Origin: Curtobacterium sp. MR_MD2014
GTDB taxonomy: Bacteria; Actinomycetota; Actinomycetes; Actinomycetales; Microbacteriaceae
DNA length: 64,000 bases
Direction: 5' to 3'
NCBI RefSeq assembly: GCF_000772085.1
Contig: NZ_CP009755.1
Coordinates: 2,480,001-2,544,000 of the forward strand
Below the pieces are notes generated by a model. The model did not search any database. It saw nothing but the letters and a program-made list of their open reading frames with translations, and was not told the origin of the DNA. This document shows positions 41,200 through 48,828 of this stretch, in pieces (positions within the stretch are counted from its first letter, which is position 1; the number at the start of each line of letters is the position of its first letter). The position numbers and the translations under genes were made by a program.

Positions 41200-41715
41200 C
41201 TACCGGGAGTCCTCGGACGTCGTCGCGCGGAGGCGGTCGTCGACCTCGCGAGCTTCGGCGGACGACCCGAACGCGAGGGTGACCTCACCGCCGGTGAGGG
41301 GTTCCATGACCTGGGGCGCCGAGATCACCCTGCCGTCGAGGAGGATCGCCATGCGCTCGTCGATCGTCTCGCGGGTGGCCGAGGCCAGGACATCGCTGTC
41401 GGTCCTGTCCAACTGCAACACGATCGACCCGCCCGCGCCTTCGCCGTCGGAGAGGTGCGCGGAGGTCGGCGTGATCGACCCGAGCGACTTCGCCAACCGG
41501 TAGGTGGTCGCGCCGTCCTGGTCACACGCCGACGCTGCGACGTCAGTGGTGACCGGCGGCGCAGTGCACGCCTCCTCGACCTCCGACACGACGGCTCGGA
41601 GCTGCAGCGACTTCATCGCCGGACCGTCAGCAGGCGGCGCCTGGGTCGCGCAACCGGTGAGGACCGCGACCAGGCCAGCGGCGGCCGCGAGGCGGGTGAA
41701 CCGTGGACCCTTCAT
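41200..41715 (-). CDS. Lipoprotein with a SecD/SecF P1-head-like domain
   Basis: A 171-residue lipoprotein: a signal with the lipobox LTGC (Cys22), then a periplasm-side domain. Residues 95-160 (SIVLQLDRTDSDVLAS, then RMAILLDGRVISAPQVMEPLTGGEVTLAF) clearly resemble the P1 head subdomain of SecD, which binds emerging preproteins. Here the domain stands alone without SecDF membrane helices. Function unknown. A TACCCT box six bases before the ATG suggests leaderless expression. Confidence 0.75.
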   Translation of the reverse strand: MKGPRFTRLAAAAGLVAVLTGCATQAPPADGPAMKSLQLRAVVSEVEEACTAPPVTTDVAASACDQDGATTYRLAKSLGSITPTSAHLSDGEGAGGSIVLQLDRTDSDVLASATRETIDERMAILLDGRVISAPQVMEPLTGGEVTLAFGSSAEAREVDDRLRATTSEDSR

Positions 41716-41787
41716 CGCACCAGGGTAGGACTCGACGGGAACGCACGACAGTCCCCCGTCCTCCGGCTGCCCCGTAGTGTCGTGCTG

Positions 41788-42363
41788 ATGTCAGACATTC
41801 CGTACGGCGAAGTCCCCGCCCTGCCCGTTGCATCCGTCTTCGGCATCATCGTCTTCGTCGTGCACCTGGTGTTCCTGCTCCGGTCCGGACGGTTCACCTG
41901 GCAGCGCGCGACCGTCGCTGGGGTGATCGCTGTCTACGCCGCGGGCATCCTCGCGAACACCGTCTTCCCCGTGTTCCTCGATCCACTCCCCGACGCTGAG
42001 CCGTGGACGCCAGCGCTGGCGCTGATCCCGTTCTCCGACTACGAAGCTGCGGACGCGGTGACCAACGTGGTCGTGTTCGCCCCGCTGGGCGTCCTGATCC
42101 CGCTCCTGATGCGCCGCCCGTCCTGGTGGAAGGTCCTCCTCGCCGCCGCGGCGGTGAGCCTGGCGATCGAACTGCTGCAGCTTGCTGCGCAGCGGCTCTT
42201 CTCCGGTGGCCACGTCGCCGACGTCAACGACTTCATCTGGAACACCGTCGGTGGGGTCCTCGGCTACGCGGTCTTCGTCCTGGCGTCACGGACGCCGGGC
42301 CTGTCCCGTCTCCTCGACGTCTTCCGCTGGCACCCGGCACCGAGGGAAGAACACGTCGCCTGA
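41788..42363 (+). CDS. VanZ family membrane protein
   Basis: A 191-residue protein with four or five helices. LIPFSDYEAADAVTNVVVFAPLGVLIPLL and SLAIELLQLAAQRLFSGGHVADVNDFIWNTVGGVLGY match the VanZ-like family, including its conserved E-x-x-Q and D-x-N/D pattern. VanZ gives low-level teicoplanin resistance in enterococci, but most homologues have no known role. A TAGTGT box (41775-41780) lies seven bases before the ATG. Confidence 0.87.
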   Translation: MSDIPYGEVPALPVASVFGIIVFVVHLVFLLRSGRFTWQRATVAGVIAVYAAGILANTVFPVFLDPLPDAEPWTPALALIPFSDYEAADAVTNVVVFAPLGVLIPLLMRRPSWWKVLLAAAAVSLAIELLQLAAQRLFSGGHVADVNDFIWNTVGGVLGYAVFVLASRTPGLSRLLDVFRWHPAPREEHVA

Positions 42364-42379
42364 GATCGTACGATGCGGC

Positions 42380-42859
42380 ATGGTTGCTGCTGTGGAACCG
42401 TGGACCTGGGCGACGACCTACAAGCTCGTCCTGACGAGCTACATCTGGCTCGCTGGAGCTGTCGCTCCGACCGGTGCGGTCATCACCTGCATCGTCATCG
42501 CCATCCGGGGCGGTGTCTCGCTCGACGGAGCCGCCAGCGCCCTCCTGTTCGTCGTCGTCTTCATCGTCGTCTTCGCCGTGATCGCCGCCGTCGGCGCTGC
42601 CGTGGCGCTGCCGTTCACCCAGCTCCTCGGCCGCGCGCTCCGACGCACTCGGAGCCGTGCCGTCCGTGTGAGCGCACATGCCGTCCTCGGCGGAACACTC
42701 GCCGCGATCGGCATGCAGGTGCTCCTGCTGGCCTTCGAGGACGACCACCTCACTTGGCAGTACCCACTGGCCGTCTCGGTCCCCGCAGGGATCGCGGCTG
42801 CCATCGGCCGCTGGCGACTCGACGAAGCGGAACGCCGCCGGTCGTTGCTGTCCGAGTAG
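42380..42859 (+). CDS. Small hypothetical membrane protein
   Basis: A 159-residue protein with four hydrophobic segments and a basic C-terminus (RWRLDEAERRRSLLSE). I do not recognise a family. A TACGAT box (42369-42374) five bases before the ATG supports expression as a leaderless transcript. It follows VanZ by 16 bases but has its own promoter. Confidence 0.6.
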   Translation: MVAAVEPWTWATTYKLVLTSYIWLAGAVAPTGAVITCIVIAIRGGVSLDGAASALLFVVVFIVVFAVIAAVGAAVALPFTQLLGRALRRTRSRAVRVSAHAVLGGTLAAIGMQVLLLAFEDDHLTWQYPLAVSVPAGIAAAIGRWRLDEAERRRSLLSE

Positions 42860-42882
42860 CCGATCGGGTACCGAGTCCCGCG

Positions 42883-43416
42883 TCAGCGCTCGTCGCTTGC
42901 TGGTGGTCGCTCCCGCCAGAGGACCTCGTCGTCGCAACGGGTGCTCGTCGGGTGCATCCCGATCCGCAGGGCGACACGTGCTGAGGCTCCGTGCTCCGGG
43001 TGGATCCGCGCCCTGAGCTCCCGCACGTCGACCGAGCGCAGCCACGTCGCTGCGCGCTCCGCGGATTCGGTCGCGAACCCGTGCCCTTGCCCGCTCGGCG
43101 TGACGAGCCAGGCGAGGTCCGCCGTCGTGACCTGGGCGGTCCGGTGCAGGGTCGCCTGCACGAACCCGATCGGCGCGCGGCCCTGGCGGGGGCGGATGAT
43201 CCAGTTCAGCCACCCTGCGGTGCCGTCCTGGGACCGACCCCGGACCTGACGGGTGTAGCGCGCACGGAGTTCCTCCAGGCTCGGCGGTCCGCCGCCGGTG
43301 AAGTGGTACAGCTCCACCGGCGCGAGCACGTCCACCATCACGTCGGCGTGTTCGACGGTCAGGGGTTCGAGGCAGAGACGGTCTGCGCTGAGCGGGACGG
43401 CGCGCGGCCACGGCAT
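42883..43416 (-). CDS. GNAT family N-acetyltransferase
   Basis: A 177-residue RimJ/RimL-like acetyltransferase: LSADRLCLEPLTVEHADVMVDVL, the CoA-binding stretch WLVTPSGQGHGFATESAERAATWL and the final RVALRIGMHPT. Substrate unknown. It starts 20 bases after the stop of the VOC gene on the same strand, with an AAGGAT box just before the ATG. Confidence 0.82.
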   Translation of the reverse strand: MPWPRAVPLSADRLCLEPLTVEHADVMVDVLAPVELYHFTGGGPPSLEELRARYTRQVRGRSQDGTAGWLNWIIRPRQGRAPIGFVQATLHRTAQVTTADLAWLVTPSGQGHGFATESAERAATWLRSVDVRELRARIHPEHGASARVALRIGMHPTSTRCDDEVLWRERPPASDER

Positions 43417-43436
43417 GCTCGCATCCTTCCAGCTGT

Positions 43437-44126
43437 TCAGTCGGTCACCGGACGTCCGCCGAGACCAGCAGTCACGGGCCGGAGGCGTTTCCCAGCACCG
43501 AGCGTCACCTCCTGCTGCACGGAGGTGCGCACCGTGACGGCGGTGTCCGCGACGTGACGCGTGCTGGTCGGGAACCACGCGCGGCCGGGGGTGACCAGGA
43601 TGAGGAGACCGTCGACGTCTCCGACGGCAGCGAACTCGCTGGTGGGCTCGTTCCCGTAGGGCTGGAGGTCTGCTGCTCGCAGGGTCGCGACCGCGGCGAG
43701 GACGTCCGGGACTGCCACGCCGATCTCGCTCACGCAGACGAGATCGTCAGCGGCGAAGGAATCCACCTCTCGGGGAGGCAGGGCTCGACGTTCGATGAGT
43801 TCCAGTACCTGGTCATCAGGGCCGTCGAAGTACATCGACCGCGAGTCCCACGACGGGGGTCCTCCGAACTCCGTCCGATCGTCGACCGACAGGAGCAGCA
43901 CGCGCTGTCCGAGCCACCGGCGGGCCAGGTCGAACGACCCGGTCGGGATGGTGAACGCGAGGTGGTGCGCGCCCTCGAAGTCGCTCTCCACGAAGCGCAG
44001 CCGGCTCAGGCCGATGGCCACGGTCACGCTCGGACCGTCCCGCTCGACCTCACACCCGAGTCGGTCGAAGAACCCGGCAACGACCGACGCGGACCGTGTG
44101 GGCAACAGGGCTTCTTCGATCTGCAT
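43437..44126 (-). CDS. VOC family protein, two-domain
   Basis: A 229-residue protein with two VOC-like units: IEEALLPTRSASVVAGFFDRLG and a second beginning CVSEIGVAVPDVLAAVATL. DGPDDQVLELIERR resembles the end of a VOC repeat. Substrate unknown. GAGGTGG lies before the ATG. It sits next to a GNAT remnant and a second VOC gene. Confidence 0.75.
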   Translation of the reverse strand: MQIEEALLPTRSASVVAGFFDRLGCEVERDGPSVTVAIGLSRLRFVESDFEGAHHLAFTIPTGSFDLARRWLGQRVLLLSVDDRTEFGGPPSWDSRSMYFDGPDDQVLELIERRALPPREVDSFAADDLVCVSEIGVAVPDVLAAVATLRAADLQPYGNEPTSEFAAVGDVDGLLILVTPGRAWFPTSTRHVADTAVTVRTSVQQEVTLGAGKRLRPVTAGLGGRPVTD

Positions 44127-44161
44127 GCGTCCACCTCACACCCGTGGCCCTGGACCATCGA

Positions 44162-44360
44162 TCACCGGACGCGCACCATGAGCTCGGACGGGTCAGCCGA
44201 CGGTGCGAAGCCGAACTGCGCGGAGAGACCGTGTGCATCTCGGTCGACGGGAGCGTGCGCTCCAGGCCGGGCGGTCCGAGGTCCTCGACCACGGCAGCGA
44301 GGAGCATCCCGCCCTCTCCTCGACCACGTACTCCCGGTGCGACGAAGGTCGTCGTTCCGT
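44162..44360 (-). pseudogene. GNAT acetyltransferase remnant, truncated and frameshifted
   Basis: The minus strand encodes FVAPGVRGRGEGGMLLAAVV, the acetyl-CoA loop of GNAT enzymes, then GLERTLPSTE. At about 44239-44243 the match moves to another frame and continues DAHGLSAQFGFAPSADP and ELMVRVR with a stop at 44162. One base lost from a GAN codon would restore STEDAHGL, the standard family sequence. The N-terminal half is missing, because the VOC gene at 44448 begins where it should be. This explains the otherwise empty 44127-44447 gap. Confidence 0.7.
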
Positions 44361-44447
44361 GCCCCTCGGCTCCGGTTGCTCGCACGTCGTGATCGCGACG
44401 ACAGTGCCCGTGGGCCGAGCTGTCCGGTGGAGCGCGATACTGATCGG

Positions 44448-44903
44448 ATGACAGCACCACTCGTCTCGGACGTCGCTCACGCCGGGCTCACCGTGGACGA
44501 CCTCGACGACGCGCTGGTGCTGTGGTGCTCCGGTCTCGGCTTCGCGCTCGGACGGACCTTCACGCTCGACACGCGGACCACGACTGCGACCACCGGTGTC
44601 CAGGGATCCACCATCCGTGCAGCCACGGTCACGCTCGGGGACCAACGGATCGAACTGCTGCAGTACGACCCTCCCCGCTCGGGTCGAGCATCCGACTCCC
44701 CCGCGCACACCGGCACGGTCCACATCGCGCTGACCGTCTCGGACCTCGACCGCGTGCTCGACCTCTGCGCAGCACACGGCTGGCGGCCCGTCGGGGAACC
44801 GCACGAGATGACCAGTGGCGCCCGGACCGGCACACGGATCATCTACCTCGAGGGGGCGCTCGGCGGCTTCCTCGAACTGATCGCCCCACCGCAGCTTCCC
44901 TGA
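44448..44903 (+). CDS. VOC family protein
   Basis: A 151-residue single-chain VOC protein: VAHAGLTVDDLDDALVLWCSGLGF, HIALTVSDLDRVLDLCAAHGWRP and RIIYLEGALGGFLELI, the last giving the metal-ligand Glu. It resembles lactoylglutathione lyase-like and dioxygenase-like members; the substrate is unknown. A GATACT box lies six bases before the ATG. Confidence 0.82.
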   Translation: MTAPLVSDVAHAGLTVDDLDDALVLWCSGLGFALGRTFTLDTRTTTATTGVQGSTIRAATVTLGDQRIELLQYDPPRSGRASDSPAHTGTVHIALTVSDLDRVLDLCAAHGWRPVGEPHEMTSGARTGTRIIYLEGALGGFLELIAPPQLP

Positions 44904-45002
44904 CGCCACGAGCGGGGACGGTTTCGGATCGCTCCCCGGAGCGCATCGCCCTGACGCGAGTGGTCGATGATCGCGATCGCAGACTCGACCGTGCCCGTCC
45001 GG

Positions 45003-45734
45003 TCAGAGCGCGTGCGTCCCGAGCAGCGCCCCGGCCACGTAGGTCGCCGCGAGCGCGAGCGCCCCGCCGACGACCACCCGCAGCGCCGCGCGACCCCGAC
45101 GGGCACCGCCGAGCACCGCACCGGTCGTGCCGGTCAGGGCGAGCGCGACGAGCGACGCGGTCACGGTGACCGGCACGCGGAGGGGTTCCGGCGCGAGCAG
45201 CATCGCGAGGAACGGCAGCAGTGCGCCGACCGTGAAGGTCGCCGCCGACACCCAGGCGGCACGCCAGGGGCTGACGATCTCGTCCTCGGCGTCGTGCAGG
45301 GCCGCTTCCGCGCGGCGACGACGGACCTCTGGCCGCGTCAGCTCCCGCGCGACGGCATCCGCGACGTCCCCCTCGACCCCGAGCGACCGGTAGTGCGCCG
45401 CGAGCGCCGGGGCGTCCTCGGCGTCGGCCTCGAGCTTCGCCTGCTCGGCGGCCTGCCCGGTGCGCTGCGCGTCGCGGGCACCGCTCACCGAGATGTACTC
45501 GCCGAGGGCCATCGAGATCGCCCCGCCGACGAGCGCCGCGGTGCCGGCGGCGACGATCGGTCCCGTGCCCGCGCCGGCTCCGGCGACCCCGACGAGCACG
45601 GCCGCGACGGACACGATGCCGTCGTTCGCGCCGAGCAGCCCGGCCCGGAGCCAGTTGAGCCGCGCGGCGCTGGTGGCGTCGTCGTGCTCGGAGGTGGGGA
45701 GCGAGAGGTCCGAAGCGGTCGACATGACGGCCAT
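45003..45734 (-). CDS. VIT1/CCC1 family iron/manganese transporter
   Basis: A 243-residue membrane protein with five helices. RLNWLRAGLLGANDGIVSVAAVLVGVAG and AISMALGEYISVSGARDAQ are diagnostic of the vacuolar iron transporter family, and the middle cytosolic helices carry many Glu/Asp residues that bind metal (EAKLEADAED type). It probably exports excess iron or manganese. Two DtxR-like boxes lie upstream at 45768-45781 and 45795-45817. A small inverted repeat, CGAACC/GGTTCG, lies at 45735-45756 beside the start. Confidence 0.88.
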   Translation of the reverse strand: MAVMSTASDLSLPTSEHDDATSAARLNWLRAGLLGANDGIVSVAAVLVGVAGAGAGTGPIVAAGTAALVGGAISMALGEYISVSGARDAQRTGQAAEQAKLEADAEDAPALAAHYRSLGVEGDVADAVARELTRPEVRRRRAEAALHDAEDEIVSPWRAAWVSAATFTVGALLPFLAMLLAPEPLRVPVTVTASLVALALTGTTGAVLGGARRGRAALRVVVGGALALAATYVAGALLGTHAL

Positions 45735-45767
45735 CGAACCACTCCCGAGCGGTTCGCGCCAGCAAGG

Positions 45768-45781
45768 TGAGGCAAGCCTGA
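45768..45781. promoter_or_regulatory. Secondary DtxR-like site
   Basis: TGAGGCAAGCCTGA pairs TGAGGC/TCAGGC halves around AA with a single mismatch and resembles the inner part of DtxR/IdeR boxes. It lies 34 bases before the VIT1 start, within the promoter region. Confidence 0.5.
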
Positions 45782-45794
45782 TCAGGGCTTTCGT

Positions 45795-45817
45795 GGTGAG
45801 GTGAGCCTCACCTCACC
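45795..45817. promoter_or_regulatory. DtxR/IdeR/MntR-type metal box
   Basis: A perfect 11-bp inverted repeat with arm GGTGAGGTGAG around one C. Its central 19 bases, TGAGGTGAGCCTCACCTCA, match the DtxR/IdeR consensus TTAGGTTAGGCTAACCTAA at 14 of 19 positions; four of the five differences are paired T-to-G and A-to-C changes. It overlaps the stop of the GNAT gene and lies 61 bases before the VIT1 start. Control of VIT1 by iron or manganese is the obvious inference. Confidence 0.7.
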
Positions 45818-46307
45818 GAACGGAGGCCGCCTGCCAGACCCGGGTCGGACGGCCGTTCAGCGCGTGCGGGAACGGGTCACCGACCGGTCGGAAGCCCGCG
45901 CTCGTGTAGAGCGCGAGGGCGGGTGCGTTGTCGTCCAGCGCGTGCAGCTCGCACCGGTCGTGCCCGGCGGCTGCGGCGGCGTCCACCGCGGCGGTGAGCA
46001 GTCGACGGCCGAGTCCGTGCCCCTGTGCCGCCGGCGCGACCGCGAGGAGGCTGAGGTACGCGCCGTCGCTCGGCGCGCCGCCGGTGCCGGGTGCGGTGAC
46101 GAGGGCGAACCCGAGCGGGGCGCCGCCGTCGTCGGCGACCACCAGGGCCACCCGCTCTGCGGCGAACTTCTCGTGCGCACGTGCGCGCACGGCGTCGGAG
46201 GCCGGCACCCCGTCCCGGTCCGCGACGGCGGCGACCCAGAGCGCGATGCACGCGGCCGCGGTCGCTTCGTCGTCCGCGGTGCGCACGACGAAGGACGACC
46301 CGATCAC
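45813..46307 (-). CDS. GNAT family N-acetyltransferase
   Basis: A 164-residue acetyltransferase: FVVRTADDEATAAACIALW, SLLAVAPAAQGHGLGRRLLTAAV (CoA loop) and LHALDDNAPALALYTSAGFRPVG. Substrate unknown. The GTG at 46307 is six bases after a TATGGT box. Its stop lies inside the DtxR-like box. Confidence 0.85.
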   Translation of the reverse strand: MIGSSFVVRTADDEATAAACIALWVAAVADRDGVPASDAVRARAHEKFAAERVALVVADDGGAPLGFALVTAPGTGGAPSDGAYLSLLAVAPAAQGHGLGRRLLTAAVDAAAAAGHDRCELHALDDNAPALALYTSAGFRPVGDPFPHALNGRPTRVWQAASVR

Positions 46308-46368
46308 CCGACCACCATACGTCGCACGCCCCGACGGGCGGTCAGGTCGGAGCCCGCCGCGCGATCGG

Positions 46369-47769
46369 TCAGACGGTCGCCCGCGAGCCGACCCGGTACC
46401 GGGCGCCGCGGTGCTCCTCCGGCAGCCGGTCGCCGCGGCCGTGCAGCTTGTGACGGAGCGACCCCTCGACGTACTCGTCCGGGTAGGCACCGCGCGCGCG
46501 GAGCTCGGGCACGACGAACTCGATGACGTCCTCCCACGTGCCGGGGGTCACCGCGTACGCCAGGTTGAACCCGTCCACGTCGGTCTGCTCCTGGATGTCG
46601 ATCAGCTGCTGGGCGATCGTCGCCCCGGAACCGACGGCCACCGGACCGAGGCCGCCGATCGCCGTGTGCTCCGCGATGTCCCGGACCGTCCAGTTCGACC
46701 CGTCCTCCCCCGTCGCCGCGGACAGGTTCGCCGCCGCCGACTGGATCGCGTTCGACTCGATGTTGCCGAGCGGCTCGTCCAGGTCGTACTGCGACAGGTC
46801 GACGCCCATCCAGCCGGAGTTGAGCACGAGCGCGCCCTCGGCCGACGCGTACGACCGGTAGTCGCGGTACTTGGCCTGGGCTGCCTCGTCGGTCTCGTCG
46901 GTGATGACGGTGAGCAGCGTGTAGACGCGGGCGGCGTAGCGGTCGCGACCAGCGGCCTCCAGGGCGTCACGGATCCTGCCGACGGTCGCGGCGAGCTGCG
47001 GGATGGTCGGCGCGCCGACGAAGACCGCCTCGGCGTTCTCGGCGGCGAAGCGGATGCCGCGGGGCGAGGCGCCCGCCTGGTAGACCACGGGGCTCCGCTG
47101 GACCGAGGGCTCGGTCAGGTGGATGCCGGGGACGTCGAAGTGCGTGCCGTGGTGCTCGATCGGGTGCACCTTCGACGGGTCGGTGAAGACACCGGTCTCG
47201 CGGTCCTCGACGACGGCGTCGTCCTCCCACGAGCCCTCCCACAGCTTGTAGAGCACCTCGAGGTACTCGTCGGCGACGTCGTAGCGGTCGTCGTGGGAGA
47301 GCTGGTCGGTCTGCCCCATGTTGCGCGCGGCGCTCGGCAGGTACCCGGTGACGACGTTCCAGCCGATGCGGCCCTTCGTCAGGTGGTCGAGCGTCGAGAT
47401 GCGCCGGGCGAACGGGTACGGGTGCTCGTAGGCGGTGCCCGCGGTGATGCCGAAGCCGAGGTGCTCCGTCACGGCGGCCATCGCGGAGACGAGCAGGATC
47501 GGGTCGTTCACCGGCACCTGCGAACCGGTGCGGAGCGCGGCCTCGTTCGTCCCGCCGTACACGTCGTAGGTGCCGAGGACGTCGGCGATGAAGATGCCGT
47601 CGAAGCGCCCGCGCTCGAGCAGCTGCGCCAGGTCCGTCCAGTACGACAGGTCGTTGTAGTGCCGCGAACGGTCGCGGGGGTGGCGCCACAGCCCCGAGGA
47701 CTGGTGCGCGACGCAGTTCATGTCGAACGCGTTGAAACGGATCTGCCGGGTCTCGTTCGTCGAGGTCAC
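46369..47769 (-). CDS. NtaA/SnaA/DszA-family FMN-dependent monooxygenase
   Basis: A 466-residue luciferase-fold monooxygenase of the nitrilotriacetate/dibenzothiophene-sulfone group: FNAFDMNCVAHQSSGLWRHP, LLERGRFDGIFIADVLGTYDVY, GITAGTAYEHPYPFARRISTLDHLTKGRIGWNVVTG. These use FMNH2 from a partner reductase, which is not present nearby. Possible roles are C-S or C-N bond cleavage in sulfur or nitrogen scavenging. The GTG lies six bases after a TAGCTT box. Confidence 0.88.
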   Translation of the reverse strand: MTSTNETRQIRFNAFDMNCVAHQSSGLWRHPRDRSRHYNDLSYWTDLAQLLERGRFDGIFIADVLGTYDVYGGTNEAALRTGSQVPVNDPILLVSAMAAVTEHLGFGITAGTAYEHPYPFARRISTLDHLTKGRIGWNVVTGYLPSAARNMGQTDQLSHDDRYDVADEYLEVLYKLWEGSWEDDAVVEDRETGVFTDPSKVHPIEHHGTHFDVPGIHLTEPSVQRSPVVYQAGASPRGIRFAAENAEAVFVGAPTIPQLAATVGRIRDALEAAGRDRYAARVYTLLTVITDETDEAAQAKYRDYRSYASAEGALVLNSGWMGVDLSQYDLDEPLGNIESNAIQSAAANLSAATGEDGSNWTVRDIAEHTAIGGLGPVAVGSGATIAQQLIDIQEQTDVDGFNLAYAVTPGTWEDVIEFVVPELRARGAYPDEYVEGSLRHKLHGRGDRLPEEHRGARYRVGSRATV

Positions 47770-47882
47770 GCGGCGAAGCTACGTCCAGCAGCCCGACGCG
47801 TCACGTGAGGTGACGCCGTGTGACGCCCGCCCGACGCACGGCGCCTCGGACCTGAGTCGATCTCGCGTGGCAGCATGGCGGC

Positions 47883-48371
47883 GTGCCCGTCGTCGAGTCC
47901 CGCTGCGTCGTCCCCGTCCCCGTCGCGGTCGCCTTCGCCGTGTCGCAGGTGCAGGGACCGGTCCGGAAGCGCTGGGACCCCTTCATCCGTCGACAGCACC
48001 TCATCGGCGCCGACGCGCCGGCGAAGGGCGTCCGGACCTTCACGGTGCAGCGCTCGGGCCTGCGGATGGAGAGCGAGTACGTCTCGTACAACCCGCCCTC
48101 GAACGTCGGCATGAAGATGACGAAGGGCTCGTGGTTCTTCGAGAAGATGGGCGGTGGGTGGCGCTTCACGCCGGTGGAGGGCGAGCCGGGCCGCACGCTG
48201 GCGGTGTGGCGCTACAACTTCACGTGCCGACCCGCCTGGCTCGCACCGCTGGCCGAGCGCATCGGCGCGTTCGTCCTGCAACGCGACATCGACCGACGGA
48301 TCGCCGGGTTCGCCCGGGGGTGCAGCGACCCGGTCGTGCTCGCACACGTCGGTGCCGCTCCTGGGAGCTGA
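47883..48371 (+). CDS. SRPBCC family protein
   Basis: A 162-residue START-like protein: ESRCVVPVPVAVAFAVSQVQGPVRKRWDPFI, GVRTFTVQRSGLRMESEYVSYNP and the long C-terminal helix. Members are polyketide cyclases or lipid binders; no ligand can be assigned. The GTG is six bases after CAGCAT. It converges on sufU with an 11-base gap. Confidence 0.75.
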   Translation: MPVVESRCVVPVPVAVAFAVSQVQGPVRKRWDPFIRRQHLIGADAPAKGVRTFTVQRSGLRMESEYVSYNPPSNVGMKMTKGSWFFEKMGGGWRFTPVEGEPGRTLAVWRYNFTCRPAWLAPLAERIGAFVLQRDIDRRIAGFARGCSDPVVLAHVGAAPGS

Positions 48372-48381
48372 CCGGACCGGT

Positions 48382-48828
48382 TCAGACCGCGGTGGCCTCG
48401 CGGACGGCAGCCTCGGCAGCCACCCAGGCGAGCATCCCGCACTTCACCCGCATGACGAACTTCGAGACGCCGTGGAAGGCGACGAGGTCCTCGAGGACGT
48501 CCTCGTCGGGCTCCCCGGCCCCGCGCGACCGCATCATCGTGCGGAAGGACTCGGTGAGCTCGAGCAGCTCCGGGACGGTCCGGCCGACGGCCATGTCGGT
48601 CAGCACCGACGCCGAGGCCATCGAGATCGAGCACCCGTCGCCCTGCCAGCCGATGGCCGCGATGCGGTCCGACCCGGGCTCGAGCCGCACGCTGACGGTG
48701 ATCTCGTCGCCGCAGGTGGGGTTCCGTTCGAAGTGCGACGCGTCGGCGCCGTCGAGCACGCCGTCGCCGTGCCGCGCCTTCGCGTGGTCGAGGATGACCT
48801 GCTGGTAGAGGGAGTCGAGGCCGTTCAC
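48382..48828 (-). CDS. sufU: Fe-S cluster assembly scaffold SufU
   Basis: A 148-residue IscU-like protein. The three conserved cysteines are in RNPTCGDEIT, WQGDGCSIS and RVKCGMLAW, with the SufU-type insertion between the second and third. In Gram-positive bacteria SufU is a zinc protein that accepts persulfide from SufS. The GTG overlaps the sufS stop (GTGA). The SufBCD scaffold is not in the window. Confidence 0.92.
   Translation of the reverse strand: MNGLDSLYQQVILDHAKARHGDGVLDGADASHFERNPTCGDEITVSVRLEPGSDRIAAIGWQGDGCSISMASASVLTDMAVGRTVPELLELTESFRTMMRSRGAGEPDEDVLEDLVAFHGVSKFVMRVKCGMLAWVAAEAAVREATAV

Noticed and set aside
43999..44460. Intact minus-strand gene of 136 codons spanning the GNAT remnant
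   Set aside because: Only the middle part matches GNAT; both ends leave the family frame and it overlaps the VOC gene start, so a pseudogene is the better call.
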